A stretch of DNA of 64,000 bases from the NCBI GenBank assembly GCA_043228905.1, contig JBHGNT010000002.1:4092001-4156000 (forward strand). Reading direction: 5' to 3'. Shown in pieces: positions 28,554 through 37,727 of this stretch; within the stretch, counting starts at the first letter, position 1; every line of letters begins with the position of its first letter. The notes below the pieces were generated by a model. That model worked only from the letters and a program-made list of their open reading frames with translations. It did not search any database and was not told the origin of the DNA. Position numbers and translations under genes: made by a program. This DNA comes from Azolla caroliniana. Taxonomy: Eukaryota > Polypodiophyta.

Positions 28554-31500
28554 ATGGCATCAACATCCGGCTCGTCAGAAATGAGCCTACGAAAGTTCGA
28601 TGGATCGAACTTCAACTTCTGGAAAGAGCAAATGCAGGACTATCTCATAGTCAAGGGACAAATCGATCCCATCGAAAATGAAGAACCTCCAGAAGGATAC
28701 AAACCAATCGAGTGGCAGAAGCTGGACAGAATCGTACGCGCCACGATTCGGATGCACCTATCGGAATCGGTATATTTTACGGTGCAATCGTGTACGACAG
28801 CATTCGAACTGTGGAAAACACTGTCGGACACTTACGAAAAGAAGGTCGCCGCAACGAAGATGTTTCTGATCCGGCGCCTCTACAACTTGCGGATGAAAGA
28901 ATCCGATTCGGTTCAAGCACACCTCAACGAGTACGAAAGCATAAGCTCCCAAATCTCGTCACAGGGGACGGCAATCGAGGATGAACTCAGAGCAATGATA
29001 CTCATGAGTAGCCTTCCCTCATCATGGGAAACTTTCGTCACAACCGTGTGCAACGCGTCAACCACGGCTGTTAAGTACTCCGAAGTCACGAGCGCAATTC
29101 TGACCGAAGCAGCTCGGAGAAAGTCTTTCGCCAAAGACTCAACAGACGACGCTTACGTAGTACAAGGTTCGACAGACCGATCGAACATACGAGGAAGAGA
29201 TTCCTCACGGCCGCCGAACAATCAGCGAAGACGGAGCCAGTCACGGGATAACCGAATCTGCAACTATTGCAAGAAACCCGGACACATCAAAGCCGACTGC
29301 CGTGCACTCAAGAACAAGAACAACAAGAAGAGTGGCCGGCATGAGGAGATCAATTACGTCAGCTCCTCAGCTGATGTACTACCGGACGACCCGAATATAC
29401 TATCAATCGAAAATCCAGTCGGATCAGAAGTTCTACTCACGACTGAAGAATCGAGCACATGGCTGTTAGATTCGGGCGCGTCCTTTCACGTGACTCCTCA
29501 TCGGTCCCAATTTCGGCAATATACGATCCGTCACTCCGACTCAGTTCGAGTCGGCAACTCACAACACTGTGACATCATCGGAATCGGCACAGTAGAGCTC
29601 AACCTTGCAGGTGGCTCTACACTTGTACTCCACAATGTCCGACATGTACCCGAGCTCTCAAGGCCATTGATCTCAGTCGGACAACTAGATGAAGACGGCA
29701 TTCGTGCCGGTTTTTCTTCGGGAGGGTGGACACTCCACAGGGGGAACCTCCTGCTTGCTAGAGGACCCAAGATACACTCACTGTATCCGTTACATGTTAC
29801 GCTCAGAGAGGGCAACCTGTTTTTGGTGGATATTCCTGTGTCATCACTATGGCACCGAAGACTGGGACACCTCAGCAAGGCCGGCATCACGCACCTATCT
29901 AGAGCCGGATACATCCCCAAACTCTCCTTCTCGGACCATCAATTTTGCGAGCATTGCCAGTATGGCAAACAAACAGCCGCATCACACCCGACATCAGCAC
30001 CAAGAGAAACGAGACCCCTCGATTTGGTCCACTCGGACGTCTGTGGCCCAATGCCGCATCAGTCTCTCGGCGGTGCCTCTTACTTCGTCAGTTTTATTGA
30101 CGATTCGACTCGAAAGGTGTGGGCTTATCCAATTCGCACCAAAGATCGGGTCTTCTCGATCTTCACCGATTGGCTCGCTATGGCAGAAAATCAAACCGAC
30201 CGAAAGCTGAAATGCCTTCGGACCGACAATGGGGGAGAGTTCAAATCCGAAGAATTCGTCAAATTCAGCCGACAACGCGGCATCAGACGTGAATTTACGG
30301 CACCACACAGTCCGGAGCAAAACGGGATTGCAGAACGAATGAATCGGACAATCCAAGAACGGATAGTTTCCATGCTCCAACACTCCAGACTGTCGGATGG
30401 CTTCTGGGCCGAGGCTCTACTCACGGCAGTACACATAATCAATATGTCGCCAAGTAGACCTCTAGGACTTCAAATTCCTCAGGAACTATGGATCGGCAGT
30501 AAGCCGAATTACGACAAGCTGAGGATCTTCGGATGCGAGGCGTACGCCCTTATTCCGAAAGATGATCGCCGAAAACTTGCACCTCGGTCCAGGAAATGCA
30601 TTTTCCTTGGATATGGATCAAACGGCGAAATGGGATACCGACTCTGGGACCCCGAACGCAGACAAATCGTTCGAAGTTCGGACGTTGTGTTCAACGAGTC
30701 GGCTATGACTCCATCAGTCATAAAACTGATCGAAGTCCGAAGGGTAACATTTTCCGATGTGCCGACCCTTCAAGAAGGCCCTGCTCTCAACACACGGTCA
30801 GCTTCACGGGTAGCTGAACCTTACACCACCGACTCGGACAACTCCGACTCGGCACAGCAGAACAATCCGCTTTCGGACCATCCGACCTCGATACCCGATG
30901 CGACCAGTCCAATCATACCTCGACGATCCGACAGACTGTCGCAACCTCCGGAGAGGTATTCTCCTGGAATTTTCTTCACCGACGCCGGCGAACCGACGTC
31001 TTACGAAGATGCATCGACCTCTGTCGATTCAGCCACCTGGCATCTGGCGATGGAGTCAGAAATGCACTCCATTCGGGCAAACAAGACTTGGGACCTGGTC
31101 GAATTACCTAAGAATCGACGTGCTCTTCCTTGCAAGTGGGTTTATCGACTGAAAGAGACGTCTGATTCGACCACCCCAAAGTACAAGGCCAGATTAGTTG
31201 CGAAGGGCTTCCGACAAGAATATGGCGTCGACTTCGACGAGATTTTTTCACCAGTGGTGAAAATGACAACCCTTCGTTTTCTACTCGGCGTCGTGGCAGC
31301 CGACAACCTGGAGCTGATCCAGCTAGATGTCAAAACAGCATTCCTCCATGGTGATCTCGAGGAGGAAATTTATATGGAGCAGCCAAAAGGCTTCGTGGCA
31401 ACTGGCCAAGAACATCTAGTCTGCCGACTCAGGAAGAGTCTATACGGCCTCAAACAGGCACCGCGACAATGGTACAAGAAGTTCGACGACTTCATCCAAT

Positions 31501-32567
31501 CGATCGGCTTCTCCAAAAGCGATGAGGACCATTGTCTCTTCACCAACACAGCTCAAGATGGTTCACCCATCTTCCTCATCATTTACGTGGACGACATGCT
31601 AATTTCTGGTCGCCACGCGGGCGAACTTGCTGATCTCATTCGGCAACTGCGGTTGAAGTTTGCCATGAAGGACCTCGGTCCGGCACGACACATACTCGGC
31701 ATGAAGATCAGTCGGCATCGCGATAAACGACATCTTTTTTTGTCTCAGACCGACTATATCCGACGTGTCTTGGAACGCTTCAACATGCAATCAGCCAAAT
31801 CTGCTTCAACCCCGCTCCCAATGAATCTTCGGCTCTCTCAGCGAGACTGCCCGACATCCGGTCCGGAGGGGGAAGATATGAAGTCGGTACCGTATGCACC
31901 GGCAGTCGGCTCCCTTATGTACCTGATGGTCGCGACACGGCTTGATATTTCTCACGCCGTAGGAGTCGTTAGCAGATTTATGCACAACCCTGGCCGATCG
32001 CATTGGAACACAGTCAAGCATGTGTTCAGATATCTGGCTGGCACAAAAGACCACGGCATTCTTTTCGGTCCGAACCGAACCTCAGGCGTAGTCGGTTACA
32101 CCGACTCGGACTTCGCCGGCTGTATAGACAGTCGGAAATCAACAACCGGATACTGCTTCAAATTCGGCAATGGAGCAATCTCGTGGAAGTCGAAACTTCA
32201 GGAGTGCACAACGACCTCAACGACCGAAGCAGAATATGTAGCTGCGTCCGACGCAGCAAAAGAAGCTTTGTGGCTCGGTCGGCTGGCGCACACGTTTCGA
32301 CAAGTCGATCATGAATCGGCTCCAGTTGTCTACAGCGACAGTCAAGGTGCTGTTGCCTTGTCAAAAAATCCGGTTCACCACAACGCCTCCAAACATATCG
32401 ACGTTCGATATCACTTCGTTCGGGACTGCGTCATTTCAGGGAAAATCGGTCTAGCGAAAATATCCACAACCGACAATGTCGCAGATGGAATGACCAAGTG
32501 TCTCTCGGCAGACCGTTTTCGGTCTCTTCGGCTTCAGATGGGCGTAACGACAAACCAGTCCGGTTAG
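28554..32567 (+). CDS. Copia Gag-Pol polyprotein, intact
   Basis: Single frame of 1337 residues. I start at the ATG at 28554. Order: UBN2-type Gag; zinc knuckle CNYCKKPGHIKADC; aspartic protease with LLDSGASFH; GAG-pre-integrase (LWHRRLGHLSKAG); integrase core (VHSDVCGPMP, LRTDNGGEF, HSPEQNGIAER); reverse transcriptase (KWVYRLKE, LDVKTAFLHGDL, YVDDMLISG); RNase H (YTDSDFAGC, TEAEYVAASDA). The Gag resembles Tnt1, which suggests the Tork lineage. Every expected catalytic motif is present and there is no internal stop. The GC- and CpG-rich base use differs from the flanking host DNA. Confidence 0.96.
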   Translation: MASTSGSSEMSLRKFDGSNFNFWKEQMQDYLIVKGQIDPIENEEPPEGYKPIEWQKLDRIVRATIRMHLSESVYFTVQSCTTAFELWKTLSDTYEKKVAATKMFLIRRLYNLRMKESDSVQAHLNEYESISSQISSQGTAIEDELRAMILMSSLPSSWETFVTTVCNASTTAVKYSEVTSAILTEAARRKSFAKDSTDDAYVVQGSTDRSNIRGRDSSRPPNNQRRRSQSRDNRICNYCKKPGHIKADCRALKNKNNKKSGRHEEINYVSSSADVLPDDPNILSIENPVGSEVLLTTEESSTWLLDSGASFHVTPHRSQFRQYTIRHSDSVRVGNSQHCDIIGIGTVELNLAGGSTLVLHNVRHVPELSRPLISVGQLDEDGIRAGFSSGGWTLHRGNLLLARGPKIHSLYPLHVTLREGNLFLVDIPVSSLWHRRLGHLSKAGITHLSRAGYIPKLSFSDHQFCEHCQYGKQTAASHPTSAPRETRPLDLVHSDVCGPMPHQSLGGASYFVSFIDDSTRKVWAYPIRTKDRVFSIFTDWLAMAENQTDRKLKCLRTDNGGEFKSEEFVKFSRQRGIRREFTAPHSPEQNGIAERMNRTIQERIVSMLQHSRLSDGFWAEALLTAVHIINMSPSRPLGLQIPQELWIGSKPNYDKLRIFGCEAYALIPKDDRRKLAPRSRKCIFLGYGSNGEMGYRLWDPERRQIVRSSDVVFNESAMTPSVIKLIEVRRVTFSDVPTLQEGPALNTRSASRVAEPYTTDSDNSDSAQQNNPLSDHPTSIPDATSPIIPRRSDRLSQPPERYSPGIFFTDAGEPTSYEDASTSVDSATWHLAMESEMHSIRANKTWDLVELPKNRRALPCKWVYRLKETSDSTTPKYKARLVAKGFRQEYGVDFDEIFSPVVKMTTLRFLLGVVAADNLELIQLDVKTAFLHGDLEEEIYMEQPKGFVATGQEHLVCRLRKSLYGLKQAPRQWYKKFDDFIQSIGFSKSDEDHCLFTNTAQDGSPIFLIIYVDDMLISGRHAGELADLIRQLRLKFAMKDLGPARHILGMKISRHRDKRHLFLSQTDYIRRVLERFNMQSAKSASTPLPMNLRLSQRDCPTSGPEGEDMKSVPYAPAVGSLMYLMVATRLDISHAVGVVSRFMHNPGRSHWNTVKHVFRYLAGTKDHGILFGPNRTSGVVGYTDSDFAGCIDSRKSTTGYCFKFGNGAISWKSKLQECTTTSTTEAEYVAASDAAKEALWLGRLAHTFRQVDHESAPVVYSDSQGAVALSKNPVHHNASKHIDVRYHFVRDCVISGKIGLAKISTTDNVADGMTKCLSADRFRSLRLQMGVTTNQSG

Positions 32568-32750
32568 AGCCGAACACAGAGCAGGATGGTTCCCGACAAC
32601 CGACATCAGTTCCTTAATGATCGGCTTCAACTGTTCCGACCCGACCAGTTCGGTCTTCTGCCTTCGGACTCTGCCGACTCGAACAAAGCTGATATGTCCG
32701 AGAACCTAAGTCTATACCTGTAATCTTAGATAACCCATGTATACGCCCAT

Positions 32751-32760
32751 TACGGGGGAG
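32751..32760 (+). promoter_or_regulatory. Polypurine tract of the copia element
   Basis: TACGGGGGAG lies immediately before the TG of the 3' LTR, the expected plus-strand primer position. Confidence 0.85.
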
Positions 32761-33046
32761 TGTCGAATACATGTGTATAATGGACGTATTCACACTATCC
32801 CGTTTTGGTCATTTATGTAATTAGCATAAAGGGTAGTTGCCCTAAGTCGGTCACTATATATAGTGACCTTGTAACCTCTTTGTGAGGTGGGTTGTTGTAT
32901 TATTTGCTTTATGAAATAAAGACTCTTTTGTGCCTCTCTCTCTCTCTCTCTCTCTCTGTGCAACGACTACAAAACTGTCATACGCAGGTACTAAACAGGA
33001 ATCGAGTGCTTCTTGATCTTCCGCACTGACGACATTGCTTCCAACA
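32761..33046 (+). repeat. 3' LTR of the copia element
   Basis: 286 bp, identical by eye to the 5' LTR including the CT run length. It is followed by the CCGGG target duplication. Confidence 0.95.
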
Positions 33047-35998
33047 CCGGGGATGATATCCTGTATAAGCGTAGAATGGCGTGACTTTAGTCGATGCGTG
33101 GATAGCGTTATTATAGGCAAATTCGGCGAACTGAAGAATATCTGCCCAGTCATTCTGATGATAGTTGAGAAAGCACCGCAGATACTGCTCCAGTGTTTGA
33201 TTTGTTCGTTCAGCTTGACCGTCGGTTTGTGGGTGGTAGCCGGAGGAGAGGTGACAAGTGACCTTCAGCATTTTAAAAAGGTGCTTCCAGAATTTTGACA
33301 CAAACTGGGGTCCACGATCGCTGATGATATTATCAGGGAGTCCATGATGCCGACATACTTCCCGCATGACAATTTCGGCGGTGTCTTCACTAGATATTTC
33401 TTTAGTACATGGTAAGAAATGAGCCATCTTTGTATATCGATCCACCACTGTGAGAATCGCACTGAATCCCTTAGAGACTGGAAGATCTGTAATGAAGTCA
33501 AGAGCAATGGATTGCCATGGCTTGCTTGGAATTGGTAATGGTTCTAATAAACCATATGGATGATGTCTTGGCATTTTCGCTCTGCAGCATGTATCGCAAG
33601 TCCGAACAAAATCTTCGACAAATTGTCGCATACGGGGCCACCAGAATGATCGTTGTACTAAATCTAATGTTTTAGTACTACCAAAATGTCCTGCTGTATA
33701 TGTGTCATGGCAGTTTTGTACTACTCGAAGGCGGCAAGAACCATTAGGAACATACAAAAGTTCCTTAAAGAAGAGTAATCCATCACAGTATTTGAATTGC
33801 CGATAATCCGTACCTGGTGATTGTGATTGTGAACATGACGCTCGAGAGGGGTCAATTTGTGCTAGTATAGCTTGGGCGAAAGCGTCAGTCTTCAAGTCCT
33901 CACGTATAGTATTGGTAATGTCGGAATCCACGGGCATGTCAAAGACCTGTGCTGCTTGCAGTCGTGCTGGACCCAAGATTACTTGCTTCTGGTTATCGAA
34001 AGCTGGCTCACCGGGACGTGGTGTTAGATACGAACGCCGTGATAATGCATCTGCCTTCCCTTGGTGCTTCCCCGGACGATATGTAATTTTGAAGTCGAAG
34101 CGTGTGAGGAAGTGGGCCCACCGAGCTTGACGTCGATTCAGTACACGAGCATCTTGAAAGTAGGCAAGGTTCTTGTGGTCACTGAATACAGTGACCTGAT
34201 GAGGAGATCCCTCCAGGAAATGCCTCCATTGCATAAAAGAATCAACTATTGCTAATAGCTCTTTATCATGAATTTCGTAGTTGATTTCGGCGGCGTCAAA
34301 CTTACGGGAGTGGAAAGCCACAGGATGTAGCTTCTCGTCGTTACCCTGTTGTGACAGAATGCTCCCCAATGCGAAATCCGATGCGTCAGCTTCGATAATG
34401 AATGGTTTTTCCGGATCCACATGACCTAAAATTGGAGCTGATGTAAACGCCTTCTTAAGACTCTCGAAAGCCATGTCTGTCTCTTTAGACCAAATGAATG
34501 ATTGTCCCTTCCTGGTGAGCTGTGTGAGAGGCAGCACAATTTTTGAGTAATTTTGTATGAACTTCCGGTAAAAATTTGCAAAGCCTAGGAAGCATTGCAC
34601 ATCCCGCACCGAACGCGGAGTGTGCCATTCTATCACCGTTTTGACCTTGGCTGGGTCCATAGATATGCCTTCTGAGGAGATGACATAGCCGAGAAACTCC
34701 ACTTGGTTGCACCCGAAACTACATTTCTCTAACTTTGCATACAGACCATGTTCTCGAAGTCGTTTTAGTACTAATAGTACATGAGAATCATGTTCTTCTT
34801 GGGTCTTTGAATAAACCAGTAGATCATCCAAATAGATGATCAAAAAATCATCCAAGAGATCTCGAAATATATCATTCGCCATGTGCTGGAAGACTGCCGG
34901 CGCATTAGTGAGTCCGAACGGCATGACCGTATACTCGAAGTGCCCATATCTGGTGCGAAACGCGGTCTTCCATTCATCTCCTGGTCGGATCCGTACGAGG
35001 TTATAGGCTCCTCGTAAGTCGATCTTCGTGAAGAACCTGGCACCGTTGATCCGTTCTAAAAGACTTGAGATAAGGGGAAGAGCATACCTATTTCTTACTG
35101 TGACCTTATTCAAGCCACGGTAATCTACAACGAGTCGAAGCGAGCCATCTTTTTTCTTGACGAAGAAAATGGGTGCGCCGGCTGGAGATTTCGAATGCCG
35201 AATGAAACCGTTCTCCAAATTCTCCTCTATATAGGCTCGAAGGACTTCTAGCTCGGTTGGTGACAAATTGTAGATCGGCCCCCATGGCGGCTCTTTTCCC
35301 GGTTGTAAGTCGATGGCGCAATCGTACGGCCGATGATGAGGAAGTGTGTTGGCTTGTACTTTATCGAACACATCAGCATACTGACGATACTTCTCGGGAA
35401 GTTGAACGGTGGACTCCTCTTTGGTGGTACTGGAGGGTTGTACTGATATTGCGAAGAGAAACATTTCCTCCTTGCGCCCTTCCTCATGCAACTGACGTAG
35501 CGAAATGGTTGCAACCTTCTGGGTAGATCCTTGGGTTTGTCGCAACCGGATTTCCCTTGTCCTCCAATCTATGTCTGGGTTATGTAACTCGAACCATGGT
35601 AATCCTAAAACTATGGGATGTTCTGGAATACTAATAATATTAAATGATACTACACATGTTAAGTTATCTAGGACAATATTAACGGGTTCCGACTCTTCTA
35701 TGATATTACCAGAAGCAATGGGACGACCATCAATGACTACTACTGAGGCTGGACATGGGAGCTTTCTGAGAGATATCTGATGAGCTCGGGCAAAATTCCT
35801 ATCCATGAAGCAAGAATTAGCTCCGGAATCTAGAAGGGCTAAGGTATGTACTGGAGGGGTACTTTTAGTACTAACTGCTACTTGGGCTACGAACACATCA
35901 CTAACTTGCTTAGAGGGAATGGAACCACTAATGGGCTGCACAGATCTAGGGCTGTCCACCCAAACGGCTCCTATTTTGGCTGGACTTAGTCGTTTAAC
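33047..35998 (-). pseudogene. Pol of gypsy element A up to the copia insertion (protease, RT, RNase H, integrase)
   Basis: Read in the -1 frame relative to gag, from the frameshift site. Protease LLDSGANSCFM; reverse transcriptase with SPAGAPIFFVKKKDGSLR, FTKIDLRGAYNLVRI and IIYLDDLLVYSK; RNase H (IIEADASDFALG, NYEIHDKELLAIV, VFSDHKNL); integrase zinc region (H-H-C-C around AGHFGSTKTL and CDTCCRAK); and catalytic core (ALDFITDLPVSKG, IISDRGPQFVSKFW, YHPQTDGQAERTNQTLE). All catalytic acids seen are present. The frame breaks only because the copia element begins at 33046. The wording of the RT palm is that of fungal/vertebrate Tf1/sushi elements; plant chromoviruses usually have KIDLRSGYHQLRI here. 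Confidence 0.93.
35954..35998 (-). promoter_or_regulatory. Predicted -1 ribosomal frameshift signal (gag-pol)
   Basis: In the gag frame, G TTA AAC (35998-35992) is a slippery heptamer. It is followed by a 6-nt spacer ending in the gag stop, then a hairpin: GTCCA (35985-35981) pairs with TGGAC (35958-35954), and CCAAA (35979-35975) pairs with TTTGG (35964-35960), with one G-G mismatch and a 10-nt loop. Slipping back one base enters the open pol frame. Confidence 0.8.
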
Positions 35999-37155
35999 TC
36001 TTCTTCTAATTGGCTAAGGACATCAAATTTGTTTGCGAGATTCGGACTATTAGTACTATTAGGACTATTATGACTATGAGGACTATCAAAGATTCCTACT
36101 GAAATAGACTCGGGTTTAGTATAGTCAGAACTAACAACGACTTGGTTTACCTGCCTTCTTGGTCTATGGGGACAGTTTATCGCGATATGCCCTGGTCCAC
36201 CGCAATAAAGGCATAATCGATTTGTTCGGCGTCGTTGCTTTTCCTCCTCCGATAGCGGCCCACGACGACGTGTAGTGTCAATTTCCATTGGAGTTGGAGT
36301 ACTTACTGGAGGCGCATTATGTGACTCCCTTTGAAAAGGTTTTGCTACCACTGAGGCATAGGTAGGCTCGGATCTTGCCCTCGGCATCTGAAATTGTCGT
36401 TCCGAACGTCGCTCGAAGAGGCGGTTGTCACATCTGACCGCTCGACTGATTGCTTCTGTTAATGATTTTGGCTCTTCAGGGAAAGTCAAGAGTAAATCCT
36501 TGACATCGTTGCGTAGACCATAGCGGAACTGCTCCATCAATGCTTGATCATCCCAGGGGATATCGACGGCGAGTAGGCGGAAATCTGCAGCATATGCGGA
36601 GGCTGGACGGTCACCTTGGCGTAATCGCCGGATTTTGTTGATTGCAGTCCTTATGCTGTCAGTATCTCCAAAACATGCTTTAAACTCACTTATGAATTCT
36701 TCAAAATTATTTAGTACTGGAGATTCCTTTTCTAGTAGCGGAGCGAACCATGCTAATGCTGAGCCATTTAACAACGTGCCTACTAAACCCACTCGTGATG
36801 CATCGGTGGGATATCGGGACGGATGCATTTGAATAACTAACCGTACCTGGTTAAGAAACCCTCTAAACTGCGATCGCGTTCCATCGAACTTCGTGGGAAG
36901 GCCAATCTTGGGTTCTTTATGAATCCCTTGTGCTCCGTGCCCTTGTTGTTGCATTGCTACGATGGTTGCTTCGAGTTGTTGCACGCGTAACGCAAGTTCC
37001 CCATGCTGTTGTTGCGTTTGCTGCTTTTCTAAGGAAATTTGCTGAAGATCCCCCAACAAGCGTTGATTTTCTTGTTCCAAGGCATGAAACTTCTCTTTCA
37101 AGCATTGAAATTCCGAGAAAACGGATTGATACTCTTCAGCGCTAACGGTGGCCAT
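35986..37155 (-). CDS. Gag of gypsy element A
   Basis: 389 residues, intact. An N-terminal Gln/Glu-rich coiled coil (about 10-70) is followed by a retrotransposon Gag core (FDGTRSQFRGFLNQV, YPTDASRVGLVGTLLNGSALAWF, YAADFRLLAVDIPWDDQALM, RCDNRLFERR). Near the C terminus lies PMEIDTTRRRGPLSEEEKQRRR and then a zinc knuckle CLYCGGPGHIAINC. From memory these phrases recur in fungal chromoviruses and the Gag core is shared with vertebrate sushi elements. The ATG at 37155 is the first in frame after the 5' LTR and leader. Role: forms the virus-like particle and packages element RNA. Confidence 0.92.
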   Translation of the reverse strand: MATVSAEEYQSVFSEFQCLKEKFHALEQENQRLLGDLQQISLEKQQTQQQHGELALRVQQLEATIVAMQQQGHGAQGIHKEPKIGLPTKFDGTRSQFRGFLNQVRLVIQMHPSRYPTDASRVGLVGTLLNGSALAWFAPLLEKESPVLNNFEEFISEFKACFGDTDSIRTAINKIRRLRQGDRPASAYAADFRLLAVDIPWDDQALMEQFRYGLRNDVKDLLLTFPEEPKSLTEAISRAVRCDNRLFERRSERQFQMPRARSEPTYASVVAKPFQRESHNAPPVSTPTPMEIDTTRRRGPLSEEEKQRRRTNRLCLYCGGPGHIAINCPHRPRRQVNQVVVSSDYTKPESISVGIFDSPHSHNSPNSTNSPNLANKFDVLSQLEEELND

Positions 37156-37242
37156 GGGATGAAGGAAAAGGGAAATAAGAGACTAATAGGAAAGGAGGGA
37201 GACAGAAGGAAGAGGGAGAGAAAAGACCAGACAGGCACCGGA

Positions 37243-37255
37243 AAATCGGTTCAAA
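37243..37255 (-). promoter_or_regulatory. Candidate self-priming site of gypsy element A
   Basis: Directly inside the 5' LTR the sense strand reads GTTTGAACCGATTT, with no TGG-initial tRNA complement. TTGAACCGATTT is complementary over 12 nt to AAATCGGTTCAA in the LTR (sense 37518-37507), 33 nt downstream of a TATAAAA box and so near the predicted transcript start. The layout is that of Tf1-type self-primed elements. Confidence 0.7.
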
Positions 37256-37256
37256 C

Positions 37257-37391
37257 TGTCAGGAACTCTATTAAGGCAGAGAAGGAATTAGTACTAAAAG
37301 AAGGATTAGTACTATTGTCGGGGAATAGTACTAAGACAGAGAAGGATTAGTACTATGAGAGGTGTCAAACTTTGAGAGAAGGAATGGGTGA

Positions 37392-37437
<46 letters not shown>

Positions 37438-37727
37438 TGATGCGAAAGGTATATGTATTATATGAAGGAAGATATACAACAGTAGTTAGAAGGCTTAAGA
37501 CTGGCGTTGAACCGATTTGGTTCGAACTAATGCCTTGCGCCTCCTTTTATAGTGTCTTCAGGAATACTCCTGAAGTTTCTAGAATGTTCCAGAGAAATCT
37601 GGAATATACATCAATTTCCCAATAAAACCTAAATGAAAATAATATCCTTCAAATTACAATTCATAACCTAATGGTAAAGTCTCGACCCGTGTAACAAAAG
37701 GTTATGGGTTCGAGTCTAGTTATGACA
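37257..37727 (-). repeat. 5' LTR of gypsy element A
   Basis: 471 bp. Minus-strand TATAAAA is at 37551-37545 and the predicted transcript start near 37518. It differs from the 3' LTR by a longer GA run and one T at its start. Confidence 0.93.

Larger units (their letters stand above)
27680..33046 (+). mobile_element. Complete Ty1/copia element (Tork/Tnt1-like)
   Basis: LTRs 27680-27965 and 32761-33046 are each 286 bp and appear identical. The target-site duplication is CCGGG (27675-27679, 33047-33051). The primer site TGGTATCAGAGC lies 2 bp after the 5' LTR and a polypurine tract directly precedes the 3' LTR. A single uninterrupted gag-pol frame lies between. By structure it is a potentially autonomous, very recent insertion, inside the integrase region of gypsy element A and in the opposite orientation. 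Confidence 0.96.
26573..37727 (-). mobile_element. Gypsy element A (Tf1/sushi-type chromovirus), interrupted by a copia element
   Basis: Flanked by GTAAT at 26568-26572 and 37728-37732, with LTRs 26573-27037 and 37257-37727. The LTRs differ only around the GA repeat as far as I can see. Without the copia insertion it is about 5.8 kb. The order on the minus strand is LTR, primer site, gag (37155-35986), pol in the -1 frame (protease, RT, RNase H, integrase, chromodomain), LTR. Both coding frames are free of stops; pol is broken only by the copia insertion at CCGGG. Protein sequences, the frameshift signal and the primer site all resemble the Tf1/sushi group rather than common plant chromoviruses. 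Confidence 0.93.

Noticed and set aside
28109-32364. Many 60-170 codon frames on both strands inside the copia element
   Set aside because: They are shadows of the single gag-pol frame, caused by its GC-rich composition.
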